From: a virus
Length of the DNA stretch: 21,900 nucleotides
IMG/VR virus record: IMGVR_UViG_3300031957_003345
Location: 1-21,900 of that record
Reading direction: 5' to 3' (one strand)
Position 1 is the stretch's first letter. Each line of letters begins with the position of its first letter. The translations under genes were made by a program, and so were the position numbers. This document shows, piece after piece, positions 13,220 through 21,900 of the stretch. The notes beneath the pieces were generated by a model. That model saw only the letters and a program-made list of their open reading frames with translations. It searched no databases and had not been told where the DNA came from.

Positions 13220-16200
13220 TTATGCAAATGCGATTGCTCTTAGGTCACGAATTCTTGGTGGGTAACATTGGTTGGTTGAAGTTCCAACTAGTTTTACACT
13301 GAAGAATTTGAATGATGGTAGATTTTCAATAGTAAAGGTATAATCTTTGAATGTTAGTGCCGCAGATTGGAATCCTTTATTGTCTGTTGGTGGAACCAAC
13401 TTATCTGGTCTACCACTGTTCTTGGCAGAATCCACTACCTGACCACTTTCAAGTAAGTTATCATAACCTGGGAATGGATAATAAATTAATGATTCTGCTG
13501 GATCGTTAGTTAGTGCATAGAATGCTCTAATATCCGAGAAGTTGTTAATATATGCGGAGCACATCAACTTAATATTTGTTGCAGGAATTTCGAGACCAAT
13601 TGGTTTGGTCGCATATAAGAACGCACTGGGATCGTCCTGAACAGTTGCAACACGTGGATCAGTTGCGAAATCAGTAACTACATTATTAACTCTGTTAGTG
13701 ACGAAAACACCACCAATTCTATCCAGATCAATCACAGGAGACAGTCTAGAATCAAATGAGGTCATATTGAGTTCAAGTTCAAATGATCTATTTCCTGGAA
13801 GTGTTGTTAGTAGAGCATCAGCATTTGCCTTAGATGCAATCATTCTTGATGTATCAAAATAATTATCATCTTCAAGATTAATTGATTGATAACCAGCATC
13901 TAGGAATGAAATCTCGTTACCAGCAATACTAGTTGAAGTAACAGTTCTTGCTCTTGAGGTAATATTGGTTCCTTGTAGAACCATTGATTGTACAATTGGT
14001 CTCATAATTTCATAATGAATATTCTGAGTAGCAGTTACACTCTCACCACCTACAGATTTGGACTCATTTGCATATAGTGCTGGGAATGATGCTGAAGACG
14101 ATCTATCAACACCATCTGAGGAAGTATCAATCTTGATGGTATAATGATCAAGACCAATATCCTCGGTGATAGTTGCATCTTGTAGTGAGTGAGACTTGTT
14201 GATTCTTCTTAGAGAAACACCAGCAGTCTCATATTTTTCAACAATAGATTGATTTTCATATGCACCACCAAATGTGGAATCAATACGTCTTGTAATTCCA
14301 CCAAGAGTATTTCCTATTACTGATGTGTATGAGATGATTTCATCTTCAATTTTGAGATAACCTGGATTGGTAGTCCCAACTCCAACACCTTCAAAGTTCT
14401 CAAAGTCAGAAGCATCCGAAATAATTAAATCATCAGTTGCATTAAGTAGATAATCACCTTCTAGTCTTACGACAGGAATATCAGAAGAAGCACCATCAAT
14501 AATAACATTATTTGTATCAGAGTGCATACCATGATTTAGATGATTGACCTTGATGTGTAATCCATCCGTCACTATTCTTGGTGAAGTTGTAATATCTGTA
14601 GATCCTTGATCAGTAAACTCAGTAGTTACACCACTGGAATTGATATATCTCAGAGTATTTCCACCACCAACAGTAAAGTTACCCTGAACCTGGTCAAGAA
14701 TAAGTTCATTAATACCATAGGTATCGGTTATGGAAAGTTGTAAGTTTCTACCAACACCACCACCGATAGTAGCAGTTAGAACATCACCAACCTTAAATCC
14801 ATTACCACCATCAGAAATTGTGGCACCAGCTGCAACACCATTGTTTACGTGAATGTTAGCAGTTGCATTTTCACCTCTTCCTGTCAGTTTGGTTAGTGGA
14901 ACATTATTGTATTGGAAGAATCCACTAGAAGGTGTAAGTCCGAGACCAGCATTGGTTACTGCCATCGTGCCAGTAGCAATACCGAGACCCATTACAAAAT
15001 TACCAGATGCATTTGAGTTATCTTGGATAACAGTGTTACCTGCAACAATATCATCACCCCAACTTCTCGCAGTTGTTCCAAGTCCAACAATGATTCTTCT
15101 AGAATTCATTTCTAGGGAATCTTTTTTGAGTGTTGCTACTTGTCTATTTCCAACAGATAGATCTGGGTTAAAGAAACTAACATTTCCTTCTTCAACGAAA
15201 CTTGCTCTATTCAGTCTAAACTTGAGGTCCTCATACTGACTTGGAGTCCAAGTAGAACCATTCTGAGACTTGAACATAGAACCAAGAGATGACTGCTTGG
15301 TAATTGGAATTTGTTGTGACTCAGGTAGTGCTAATGATGCAACATCAACTTCTCCCAGTCTAGAAACCCATAATGTGAAGTCTGTAGCATTAGATCCAAC
15401 AACAACACAATGCTCTTTATTTCCTTCCAGATAAACTGGTGCTGGGAATGTTATCGTCGTCGGCACACTCGCATCTTCAGAAACTTGAACTTGCTCACCC
15501 GTTAAAACAACTTGAGACATTGGGTAGATAGTTTCTGCTGAAGGAATACCATTCACCATAGGTCTTAATTCAACAAAACAAGTTTGTCCTGTTGTTGAGG
15601 TTGTTCTGAAAAATAAATCAACAGATGTTGCAAAGATTCCTGTAGGATCTGCCTGACTACCAATCATGAAAGACTGTGCAATAGGATCTCTCCGTCTAAA
15701 CCAAGGAAGTGGTCTTGGTCTAGGTCTAGGTCTTGGTCTAGGACGTGGCCTTGGTCTAGGTCTAGGTCTTGGTCTAGGACGTGGCCTTGGTCTAGGTCTT
15801 GGTCTAGGACGTGGTTGAGGTCTTGGTCTTGGTCTAGGACGTGGTTGAGGTCTAGGACGTGGTTGAGGTCTTGGTCTAGGGTTGGGTCTAGGTGATGGAG
15901 TTGGATTTGGTACAGGTCTAGGGCTGGGTCTAGGTGATGGATTTGGTACTGGTCTTGGTTGTGGTCTAGGACGTGGTTGAGGTCTTGGTTGTGGTTGTGG
16001 ACGTGGAATTGGTACGGGTTGAGGAAGTGTAATTCCAATAGTATTTTCTATACCTACAAGAGTTTCACGTTCCCTTGTAATAGGTCTAGATTGTTGAGTA
16101 TATGCATTTACAACTTCAGCATTTCTTGTAGAAATTACTTGACCTTGAACATTATTAATGGTTCCTTGAGAGAAGAAGTCTTTCTCACCACCAGTGTAAG

Positions 16201-19200
16201 CAACACCATCAATAGGATCTAATGTATCTGTGTCACTAATCTTTAATGTTACATTTCCAACTCTAAACTTGGGTGCTCCTGGAGCATTTGGGTTTGGAAT
16301 ATAGAATGATGCTTGCATCATTCCAACATTATCACTAGTAAGTCTTAAGGTCGTAATTCTTGCTCTTGCACCACTACTTCTACCCTGAAGAATCATTCCT
16401 TCGGAAACGTATCCGAAGTAATCCCCAGTTGGTGCTAGGGCCATTGATGCTAAATCGATATTTAGAATTGTTGATGTTGTAGAATATAAATCAGGCATTT
16501 CCTCACGTGTGTAAGGATTGATTGTATAAACATCTTGAGGATCATTGTATGGTCCAGTTCTATGGTGAGAATCAGCAACTCTGAAAGAAGTATATGGTAG
16601 ATCTTGAGTTACACCTGGTATTCTAGAATTTGCTCCACCAGAAACAACTGTTTCACCAACAATAAATGTCCCAGAAATCATTTCAATCTCAAGTAATTTT
16701 GGAACACAATAATTAGTTACACGTGATGAACCAAAGAATGCATATAATCTGGTATGAGGTTTCATACCTTTTGTAATAATTTCGATATTTCTTGCTCTCA
16801 TGAAGGAAGAAACATCAGATGATACAAGTTTGTCACCAAGACTAATATTATTTCCTGGTACTGTTCGTATTCTTTGAGAGAAACCTTGTTGAGTTGCAGT
16901 TCCTGTTCTAGTAACGGTTTGTACAGTTGCAGTAGTACTTACAGTAGCACTTCCTGGTCTAGTTCCTGTACCACCACGTATAGTTTGACTGCTTGAACCA
17001 GTTACTGTTCTTCTGGTAGTTGTTCTACCAGTCCAATTTCTATTCCATCCACCCCACAATGTTGGAGACCAACCTGCCTGAGGATCTAGATCTGCAGGAG
17101 TTGCTGTAATATTAGTCTGGGTAATTCCACCAAGTAATCCTTCAATAGTTTGAGTTTCAATTCTTGCTTGTTCAATCCAAATATCAGAAGATGGATTGAG
17201 TGTTACTTGACCAGTGTAAAAATCAACAAAGTATGGTGCAGCATTTACAACTCTTGTTGCTGTTAATTGGGATTCTGCTTCAATTTCTTCATAGTCTAGG
17301 GTTATAACACCCATACCATCTGTTCCAGCACTTCCGTTTGGATCAATAGTAGATCTTCTAATATTATCACCAATTAAATCTTCAGCAAACCTCAAATCCG
17401 ATGCAGTATTAACTGATCCATTAACTCCCGTAGACTCAGTTGAACCTAAAATAAAATCAAGTTCAGTTGTATAAGAAGAAGGTCTTAATTCGTTATTTTC
17501 TGGATCAATAGAATTCTTCGCACCAAGTTTTATTTGATTTATTGTTGAAGTGAAATTATCAACATAGAAACCAGACTTAAATCTATTAGTACCCTCAGAG
17601 TCTTTAATTTCTAAGTTTGCTGTGTTTGTTTCTAGAAGAGATAGTTGAGTATAATACTCAAGATTTTCAACTCTTTTTTCCAACAACGCAATATCTTGCA
17701 TTCTATATCTCTTATGGTCTAAGAGAGATACTCTTGCATCACTAATATTAGTCAAATATGGAGGATATGTTACTACTGCAACCTCCATTGCATTCTCCAG
17801 AGGAACTGGTGCCTCTGGACTTTCTTCTGGTGTTCCTTGAACGACTTGGAATGCCTTCGATTTGTTTAGATAAATTCTATCAATTCTTCCTAAGTAGATT
17901 GAATAATCAAGTTGAATTGTCTCATCCGATGCTAGGACGTTTAGGTTATTATTTTGAATTGAATCAAAACTTCTACCTAAAAATTCAAATGGAGATCTGA
18001 CACCTTGAGATACTGTGTAAGATTTAACTTTTGGTCTAATATCAATAATATCACTTTGTCTTTGACCATCAATAGTTGAAATGCTTGAATAATCAAAGTT
18101 TTCATAAGAATTTGTAGTTACTAAAGTTCCAGTATCAGAACTAGAAATACTTGCATATTCATATGCAACAAGTACTTTTCTTGTTGGAGGTTTTGTATTT
18201 GATTTTCTAGTAATCCTAGAATAATCATAGATTGTTGATTTTGTAGAATTATCAAAAATATACTTTCCAGTGATATCATTATCACCATCAATAATTAAAT
18301 CTACAGATGCAGTAATTGAAGATTCTTTGAATGTGATTTCTTCACCGATATTAAACTTCTTACCATTAAGATAAACTACTTCTGCAGTTGATGAAGTTAC
18401 TTTATTAACTAAAACAGCAACACAATTACTTTCACTACCAACAATTTCTTCACCGTTTAGAGTATCTTCAACACTTCCATTAAAACTACTGATATCACTC
18501 AAAGTGAGTCTTGGTAATTGTGGTTCTCCAGTTGTAGATGATTCATAAATCGCATGAATTTTAGTAACATCTGGTTCTAATAGACAAATTACGTCGTCCT
18601 GAACTCTAGTTCCATATGGATAGTTACCATAAGTTAGACCATCGTTTAAGGTTGTTGCACCAATACCAGATCCTTCTAAAGATGACTTATCAACAAGAAT
18701 AGTTTTGACTCTATTCTTAATTTTATTTTGCGATTTTACTTCTGTCTTCTTTAGTGTAGCAACTAGAGTTGCAGAACCAACAACACTCAGACCCTTAATT
18801 ATTAGTTCTCTACCTCCACTCGTGATCGTGATCTTATCTTCAGTCAATGCTTCTGTTTGACCATCAGCATTTACAACAATATATCTTTCTTCGTCAAATG
18901 GTAGGAATGTCTCACCAATTTCAAGATCTGTAGGAAGAATTGTCAATCTTCCACCAGTAGCATCAGCAACAATTGGTTCATTAAAACTTTTTCTAATAGT
19001 AATGGAAGAATTTGATAGATTGACACTTGCTACATTTTCCTTAGGTAGGGAAGTGTATAGTGTATCTGATCCATTGTCACCCAATTGCGTAGTTACCTTA
19101 GTAACATTAACTTCACCATTGCCAAATAGTGCTCCGTTGTGGACACCTGACACTGCTTGAGTTGCTTCAACAGTTAAATTATTTGCAGTTACTACGGTTA

Positions 19201-21019
19201 CTCTATTAAGAGTAGAGAGAGAATCACCAGACTTTCTAAATGAAATTATATCACCTACAACAAAATCTTTCGTAAAGTCTCTGTCTGCTTGCTCTACAGT
19301 GACTCCACCACCACTAAATGTACACGCACCTAGTTCTAATACCGAAGTCTGTCTTACATCACCCGAGAATGTAGTAATTCCAATTTCACCATGAACTGAC
19401 TTGATATTGGAAATACCATAGTTTGTTGAAGATAAAACAATTCTGTCACTATCTTCACCATTAAAGATTAGTTCCTCACCTTTAATGAAGTTGCCAGTTA
19501 CGTTATATGCGGTAATAATGCCAGTATTTGCTGCTTCATATCTAAGATAACCAACAGCACCACTTGACTTACCCTTAATGAATGTTGGTATTTGTTGTGA
19601 TGTTAGATTTTGGTTTAGATTTAGATCTGTGAATGAAACAACATCAAACAGTGTCAAATCCCATGAATTGGTGAGAGGATTAGTAGTATCATAAGATCCA
19701 GTTTCGAGAGCATAATCATAAACTCTAGCTAGACCAATTTCCTTACCTGCCGCAATTGTTGCTGCTGCTCCAACTCTTTCACTTCTAAGAGATACTGTAT
19801 ATGTTGTTGATAGTCCAATTTTTGGAGCACCATATACATTATTAAGTCTTAATGTAGATCCAGTTGCATATTCTACTGCCTGAGACTTAAATTCTTTTGT
19901 AGTTCTTGGTTTTAATATATCTAATGAAGCACCAGAAGGAATATTTACTTCATATCCCTGAACATATGCCTTACCAGCAGAAAGTTGATATACTGCTAGA
20001 TCATCTCTAGGTGTTTCGCCAGATTGTGTTGTTTCATTTTCTGCATATATGCCATCACTTCCTTTAAAATCTTGTAAGGAATTTTTAACTTCTAATGTAA
20101 ATGGTTTTATGTAGTAATCACCACTCTCATCATAGGTTCTTCTTGCTAGTTCATCTCCAAGAATATTATATTGAGAATTTTCAAGTTTTGACGATGCAAT
20201 TGTACCATTTACAACCTTAGCCAGTTCAACAAAATTCTGTGGGAAATCATCACCATCGATCACCGCAATCATGTTTGCCGTGATCTTTAAACGATCAGCA
20301 CCAGGAGCAGCAAAGTTAACGAATCCTTGTGAATTATCGTATAATGATTCGTCATCATAAGAAGTGATAAAATCTTCTTTAATTTCAAATCCTAAAGTGA
20401 ACGTTGGTTGTGGTTCTACTGTAGAGATGATTAAGAACTGTTCTCCAACCTTGATAAAGTTTCCTCTTAAGAAGAAGATACCTTCCGTAAGTTTAGCAAC
20501 ACATCCTTCATCATATTGCTTTACCGTTGCTACTGAAGCACCAGCAGAAAAACTTGTAATGGAAGTATCTGTTAGAGGAATAGATTCTTCTACAAAAATA
20601 TCTTCATCTACTTCAAATTCTTGCTGTTCATTATCTGTGCCACTTTCAAGTAAACTAACAATTATATGTGTATCTTGATATCCTTCAACTTTTGCCTTTA
20701 CACCACTATCTCCACCAACAATATTTTTTCCTACCAAAGAACTTAAATATTGAGTTATATCTATCCCATTAAAAGTTCTTTCTAGTTCTAAAGAAATCTG
20801 ATATGCAGATACAACTAAAGATCCAGGAATTACTACAGATCCTTCTTTAAATATATGATTACCAAACTGCTCTACTTGATTTTGGAGAATACTTTGTAGA
20901 GTTGTAAGCTCTCTAGCCTGAACAGGTTGTCCAGGTTTGAATAACACCTTATAAAAGTTATTTGACTCATCAAAATCGTCGAAGTAAGGAAATGTGTTGA
21001 GATTAGTTAGTTGTGGCAT
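13220..21019 (-). CDS. giant DUF4815-type fibre/baseplate-associated virion protein with poly(Pro-Arg) linker
   Basis: This 2599-residue protein occupies the place where T4 has genes 9-12 and wac. Residues 10-67 (FPYFDDFDESNNFYKVLFKP, QARELTTLQSILQNQVEQFG, HIFKEGSVVIPGS) are the signature start of the DUF4815 family of phage structural proteins. A long beta-rich body follows. Residues of about 1320-1385 are Thr/Arg/Gly-rich low complexity, then ARNIEIITKGMKPHTRLYAF, a common marine-phage motif. Residues 1666-1770 are a strict Pro-X alternation with 33 Arg and no acidic residue, ending in 17 uninterrupted Pro-Arg pairs. After LPWFRRR comes RDPIAQSFMIGS with an adhesin-like domain (VDLFFRTTSTTGQTCFVELR). 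Later come a glycine-rich module (ISDGGNGFKVGDVLTATIGG) and a DLIISDASDF to GGITRRIDSTFGG surface module. It starts six bases after gp8. It is probably a fibre or baseplate appendage; exact position and receptor are unknown. Confidence 0.9.
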   Translation of the reverse strand: MPQLTNLNTFPYFDDFDESNNFYKVLFKPGQPVQARELTTLQSILQNQVEQFGNHIFKEGSVVIPGSLVVSAYQISLELERTFNGIDITQYLSSLVGKNIVGGDSGVKAKVEGYQDTHIIVSLLESGTDNEQQEFEVDEDIFVEESIPLTDTSITSFSAGASVATVKQYDEGCVAKLTEGIFFLRGNFIKVGEQFLIISTVEPQPTFTLGFEIKEDFITSYDDESLYDNSQGFVNFAAPGADRLKITANMIAVIDGDDFPQNFVELAKVVNGTIASSKLENSQYNILGDELARRTYDESGDYYIKPFTLEVKNSLQDFKGSDGIYAENETTQSGETPRDDLAVYQLSAGKAYVQGYEVNIPSGASLDILKPRTTKEFKSQAVEYATGSTLRLNNVYGAPKIGLSTTYTVSLRSERVGAAATIAAGKEIGLARVYDYALETGSYDTTNPLTNSWDLTLFDVVSFTDLNLNQNLTSQQIPTFIKGKSSGAVGYLRYEAANTGIITAYNVTGNFIKGEELIFNGEDSDRIVLSSTNYGISNIKSVHGEIGITTFSGDVRQTSVLELGACTFSGGGVTVEQADRDFTKDFVVGDIISFRKSGDSLSTLNRVTVVTANNLTVEATQAVSGVHNGALFGNGEVNVTKVTTQLGDNGSDTLYTSLPKENVASVNLSNSSITIRKSFNEPIVADATGGRLTILPTDLEIGETFLPFDEERYIVVNADGQTEALTEDKITITSGGRELIIKGLSVVGSATLVATLKKTEVKSQNKIKNRVKTILVDKSSLEGSGIGATTLNDGLTYGNYPYGTRVQDDVICLLEPDVTKIHAIYESSTTGEPQLPRLTLSDISSFNGSVEDTLNGEEIVGSESNCVAVLVNKVTSSTAEVVYLNGKKFNIGEEITFKESSITASVDLIIDGDNDITGKYIFDNSTKSTIYDYSRITRKSNTKPPTRKVLVAYEYASISSSDTGTLVTTNSYENFDYSSISTIDGQRQSDIIDIRPKVKSYTVSQGVRSPFEFLGRSFDSIQNNNLNVLASDETIQLDYSIYLGRIDRIYLNKSKAFQVVQGTPEESPEAPVPLENAMEVAVVTYPPYLTNISDARVSLLDHKRYRMQDIALLEKRVENLEYYTQLSLLETNTANLEIKDSEGTNRFKSGFYVDNFTSTINQIKLGAKNSIDPENNELRPSSYTTELDFILGSTESTGVNGSVNTASDLRFAEDLIGDNIRRSTIDPNGSAGTDGMGVITLDYEEIEAESQLTATRVVNAAPYFVDFYTGQVTLNPSSDIWIEQARIETQTIEGLLGGITQTNITATPADLDPQAGWSPTLWGGWNRNWTGRTTTRRTVTGSSSQTIRGGTGTRPGSATVSTTATVQTVTRTGTATQQGFSQRIRTVPGNNISLGDKLVSSDVSSFMRARNIEIITKGMKPHTRLYAFFGSSRVTNYCVPKLLEIEMISGTFIVGETVVSGGANSRIPGVTQDLPYTSFRVADSHHRTGPYNDPQDVYTINPYTREEMPDLYSTTSTILNIDLASMALAPTGDYFGYVSEGMILQGRSSGARARITTLRLTSDNVGMMQASFYIPNPNAPGAPKFRVGNVTLKISDTDTLDPIDGVAYTGGEKDFFSQGTINNVQGQVISTRNAEVVNAYTQQSRPITRERETLVGIENTIGITLPQPVPIPRPQPQPRPQPRPRPQPRPVPNPSPRPSPRPVPNPTPSPRPNPRPRPQPRPRPQPRPRPRPRPQPRPRPRPRPRPRPRPRPRPRPRPRPRPRPRPRPRPLPWFRRRDPIAQSFMIGSQADPTGIFATSVDLFFRTTSTTGQTCFVELRPMVNGIPSAETIYPMSQVVLTGEQVQVSEDASVPTTITFPAPVYLEGNKEHCVVVGSNATDFTLWVSRLGEVDVASLALPESQQIPITKQSSLGSMFKSQNGSTWTPSQYEDLKFRLNRASFVEEGNVSFFNPDLSVGNRQVATLKKDSLEMNSRRIIVGLGTTARSWGDDIVAGNTVIQDNSNASGNFVMGLGIATGTMAVTNAGLGLTPSSGFFQYNNVPLTKLTGRGENATANIHVNNGVAAGATISDGGNGFKVGDVLTATIGGGVGRNLQLSITDTYGINELILDQVQGNFTVGGGNTLRYINSSGVTTEFTDQGSTDITTSPRIVTDGLHIKVNHLNHGMHSDTNNVIIDGASSDIPVVRLEGDYLLNATDDLIISDASDFENFEGVGVGTTNPGYLKIEDEIISYTSVIGNTLGGITRRIDSTFGGAYENQSIVEKYETAGVSLRRINKSHSLQDATITEDIGLDHYTIKIDTSSDGVDRSSSASFPALYANESKSVGGESVTATQNIHYEIMRPIVQSMVLQGTNITSRARTVTSTSIAGNEISFLDAGYQSINLEDDNYFDTSRMIASKANADALLTTLPGNRSFELELNMTSFDSRLSPVIDLDRIGGVFVTNRVNNVVTDFATDPRVATVQDDPSAFLYATKPIGLEIPATNIKLMCSAYINNFSDIRAFYALTNDPAESLIYYPFPGYDNLLESGQVVDSAKNSGRPDKLVPPTDNKGFQSAALTFKDYTFTIENLPSFKFFSVKLVGTSTNQCYPPRIRDLRAIAFA
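15711..16023 (-). repeat. 6-bp-register tandem repeat encoding the Pro-X / Pro-Arg tract
   Basis: On the plus strand the region is built of 6-mers beginning GG (GGTCTA, GGTCTT, GGACGT, GGCCTT, GGTTGA). A 36-bp unit at 15723-15758 is repeated exactly at 15759-15794. The (Pro-Arg)17 run covers about 15713-15814. Toward 16023 the 6-mers diverge and encode Pro-Gln, Pro-Asn, Pro-Ser and Pro-Val. The gradient from homogeneous to diverged suggests expansion at the 3' end of the tract. Confidence 0.95.
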
Positions 21020-21025
21020 AATTCT

Positions 21026-21900
21026 TTAGAACTGCAATACGATTTTGATATCTTCTCTTTGGTTTTCAGATCTTGTAATAGATGGTCTATTATCAATATA
21101 AACCAAATCTCCAGAGTATTTCTTCACTTCTGGTGCAGAAAGACCATTTGTGAATGACTGTCCAAGATAGTAACTTAGGTTATTTATGATGAATTTATCA
21201 TCACTAAATGTAGTGTCAATCTTAAGGTCTTGATTGGATCCAGTGATGTTTAAAGTTCCACCAGTTCCTGGTGTTGAGGTAAATTCAACTAAATTATTTC
21301 CATATACTCCAGTAGTATTGATGTTATCTAGATCATAATCAAATCCATGAGCAATACGATCTTGCCAGTACTTTAGAACTCCAGTATTCTTGTTATAAGA
21401 AACTACCCTACCAACTGCGGTACTACCTGCAGAAACTGTTTGAGTAATAGTTGCATTGGCATCAAATACTGCATTAATGTAGTCAGTTTGTGCATTTACT
21501 CCAGTAAGTTTTAATGCATATAAAGCACTTGCCTGATTTTTTTGAAGTGGTTCAGTTGAATTAAATTCTTCTGGATTTGCAACAATTCCAATTCTTGAAA
21601 CTCTGTTTCCAACAATAAAGTCTGGATTCGTCGCATCATTTTTAATCTGAGAATAAATTAAGACTTTTGTACAACCAAGTTCTCTATAGATATCAGCACC
21701 ATGTCCACCTTTTGGTGGAATTATGACATCAAAAGTTGGTGTGGTCGTGGGATTAGTTGGAAAATTTCCAGTAGTTAAATCTACACGTGCATATGTCTAT
21801 CCTGTTCAAACATTTGAAATAGTAATAGAATCAACCTTCGATTGATTATCTACTACGATTGTTGCTTCTCCTCCAGTTCCATCTCCAACAATATCGCAAA
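21026..21900 (-). CDS. 8: baseplate wedge protein gp8 (C-terminal part; frame interrupted by two stops)
   Basis: The frame can be read continuously from the window edge to TAA at 21026, except for TGA at 21808-21806 and TAG at 21799-21797. In T4, gp8 is a wedge subunit of the hexagonal baseplate. The C-terminus YSGDLVYIDNRPSIT followed by ENQREDIKIVLQF matches the T4 gp8 end (HSGEMIYMENRPPI, then DQTEEINILFTF), and VSRIGIVANPEEFN matches its ISIITNPLEAK. The segment TFDVIIPPKGGHGADIYREL is also typical of cyanophage gp8. Upstream of the stops the same frame gives GDGTGGEATIVVDNQSKVDS, clearly still coding. The 256 codons after the TAG hold no ATG, and no GTG or TTG appears until about the last 40 codons, so restart is unlikely. 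Either the gene is truly broken, the stops are read through, or the two bases are sequence errors. Confidence 0.85.

Noticed and set aside
13219-13227. TTG start for the small coiled-coil gene
   Set aside because: An ATG nine bases downstream sits directly after the previous stop, and the sequence from MYLKVEN onward looks like the conserved start. The TTG adds only three residues.
15664-16038. Minus-strand 124-codon open frame across the Pro-Arg tract, rich in Asp, Leu, His and Gln
   Set aside because: It is the shifted-frame reading of the 6-bp repeat in the giant gene. A repeat of period six keeps other frames open, and the start has no ribosome site.
21181-21188. CATAAATA on the minus strand, similar to the late promoter consensus
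   Set aside because: It is inside gp8, about 160 nt before the giant gene start, without the shared flanking sequence seen at the other candidates. An AT-rich genome gives such matches by chance.

Overview
The window is the late structural-gene block of a T4-like contractile-tailed phage. It is most likely a marine cyanomyovirus infecting Prochlorococcus or Synechococcus. The evidence is a set of T4 neck, tail-completion, baseplate and terminase homologues in T4 order (gp8, gp13, gp14, gp15, gp16). They are interleaved with very large beta-rich fibre proteins and small proteins of the types seen in cyanophage genomes. Every supportable gene lies on the minus strand, so transcription runs from high to low coordinates. 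Genes abut or overlap by 1 to 19 nt; the largest gaps are a few tens of bases, and no stretch over 300 bases lacks a gene. I see no tRNA, CRISPR array, integrase or insertion sequence.

Layout in transcription order. (1) 21900-21026: the C-terminal part of baseplate wedge protein gp8, whose reading frame is broken by two stop codons four codons apart. (2) 21019-13220: a 2599-residue fibre/baseplate-associated protein with a DUF4815-type N-terminus, a strict Pro-X tract of 105 residues ending in 17 uninterrupted Pro-Arg pairs, and a C-terminal adhesin-like half. (3) 13218-12632: two small proteins, one with a coiled coil and one beta-rich. (4) 12610-8828: gp13, gp14, gp15 and gp16. Here gp14 and gp15 carry extra fibre-type modules absent from the T4 proteins. 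(5) 8787-1852: a 1480-residue beta-helix/repeat fibre, a 112-residue structural protein, and a 711-residue fibre ending in an S74 self-cleaving chaperone domain. (6) 1826-13: a 496-residue lysine- and cysteine-rich mosaic protein, then a 107-residue protein that shares a domain with it and starts with a sequence resembling the T4 internal-protein capsid-targeting signal. The first codons of another gene begin at position 10.

How they work together: gp8 belongs to the baseplate wedge. gp13, gp14 and gp15 close the head and tail and join them. gp16 recognises DNA for packaging. The giant proteins are probably host-binding fibres or decorations. Three candidate T4-style late promoters lie immediately upstream of gp13, the 1480-residue fibre and the 496-residue protein. 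Two of them share an identical 13-base sequence and overlap the preceding stop codon, which suggests the block is divided into late transcription units. The most notable signals are the double nonsense in gp8, the poly(Pro-Arg) linker, a recurring G-x-G-Y beta module spread over four virion proteins, and the paired 496/107-residue proteins at the end.
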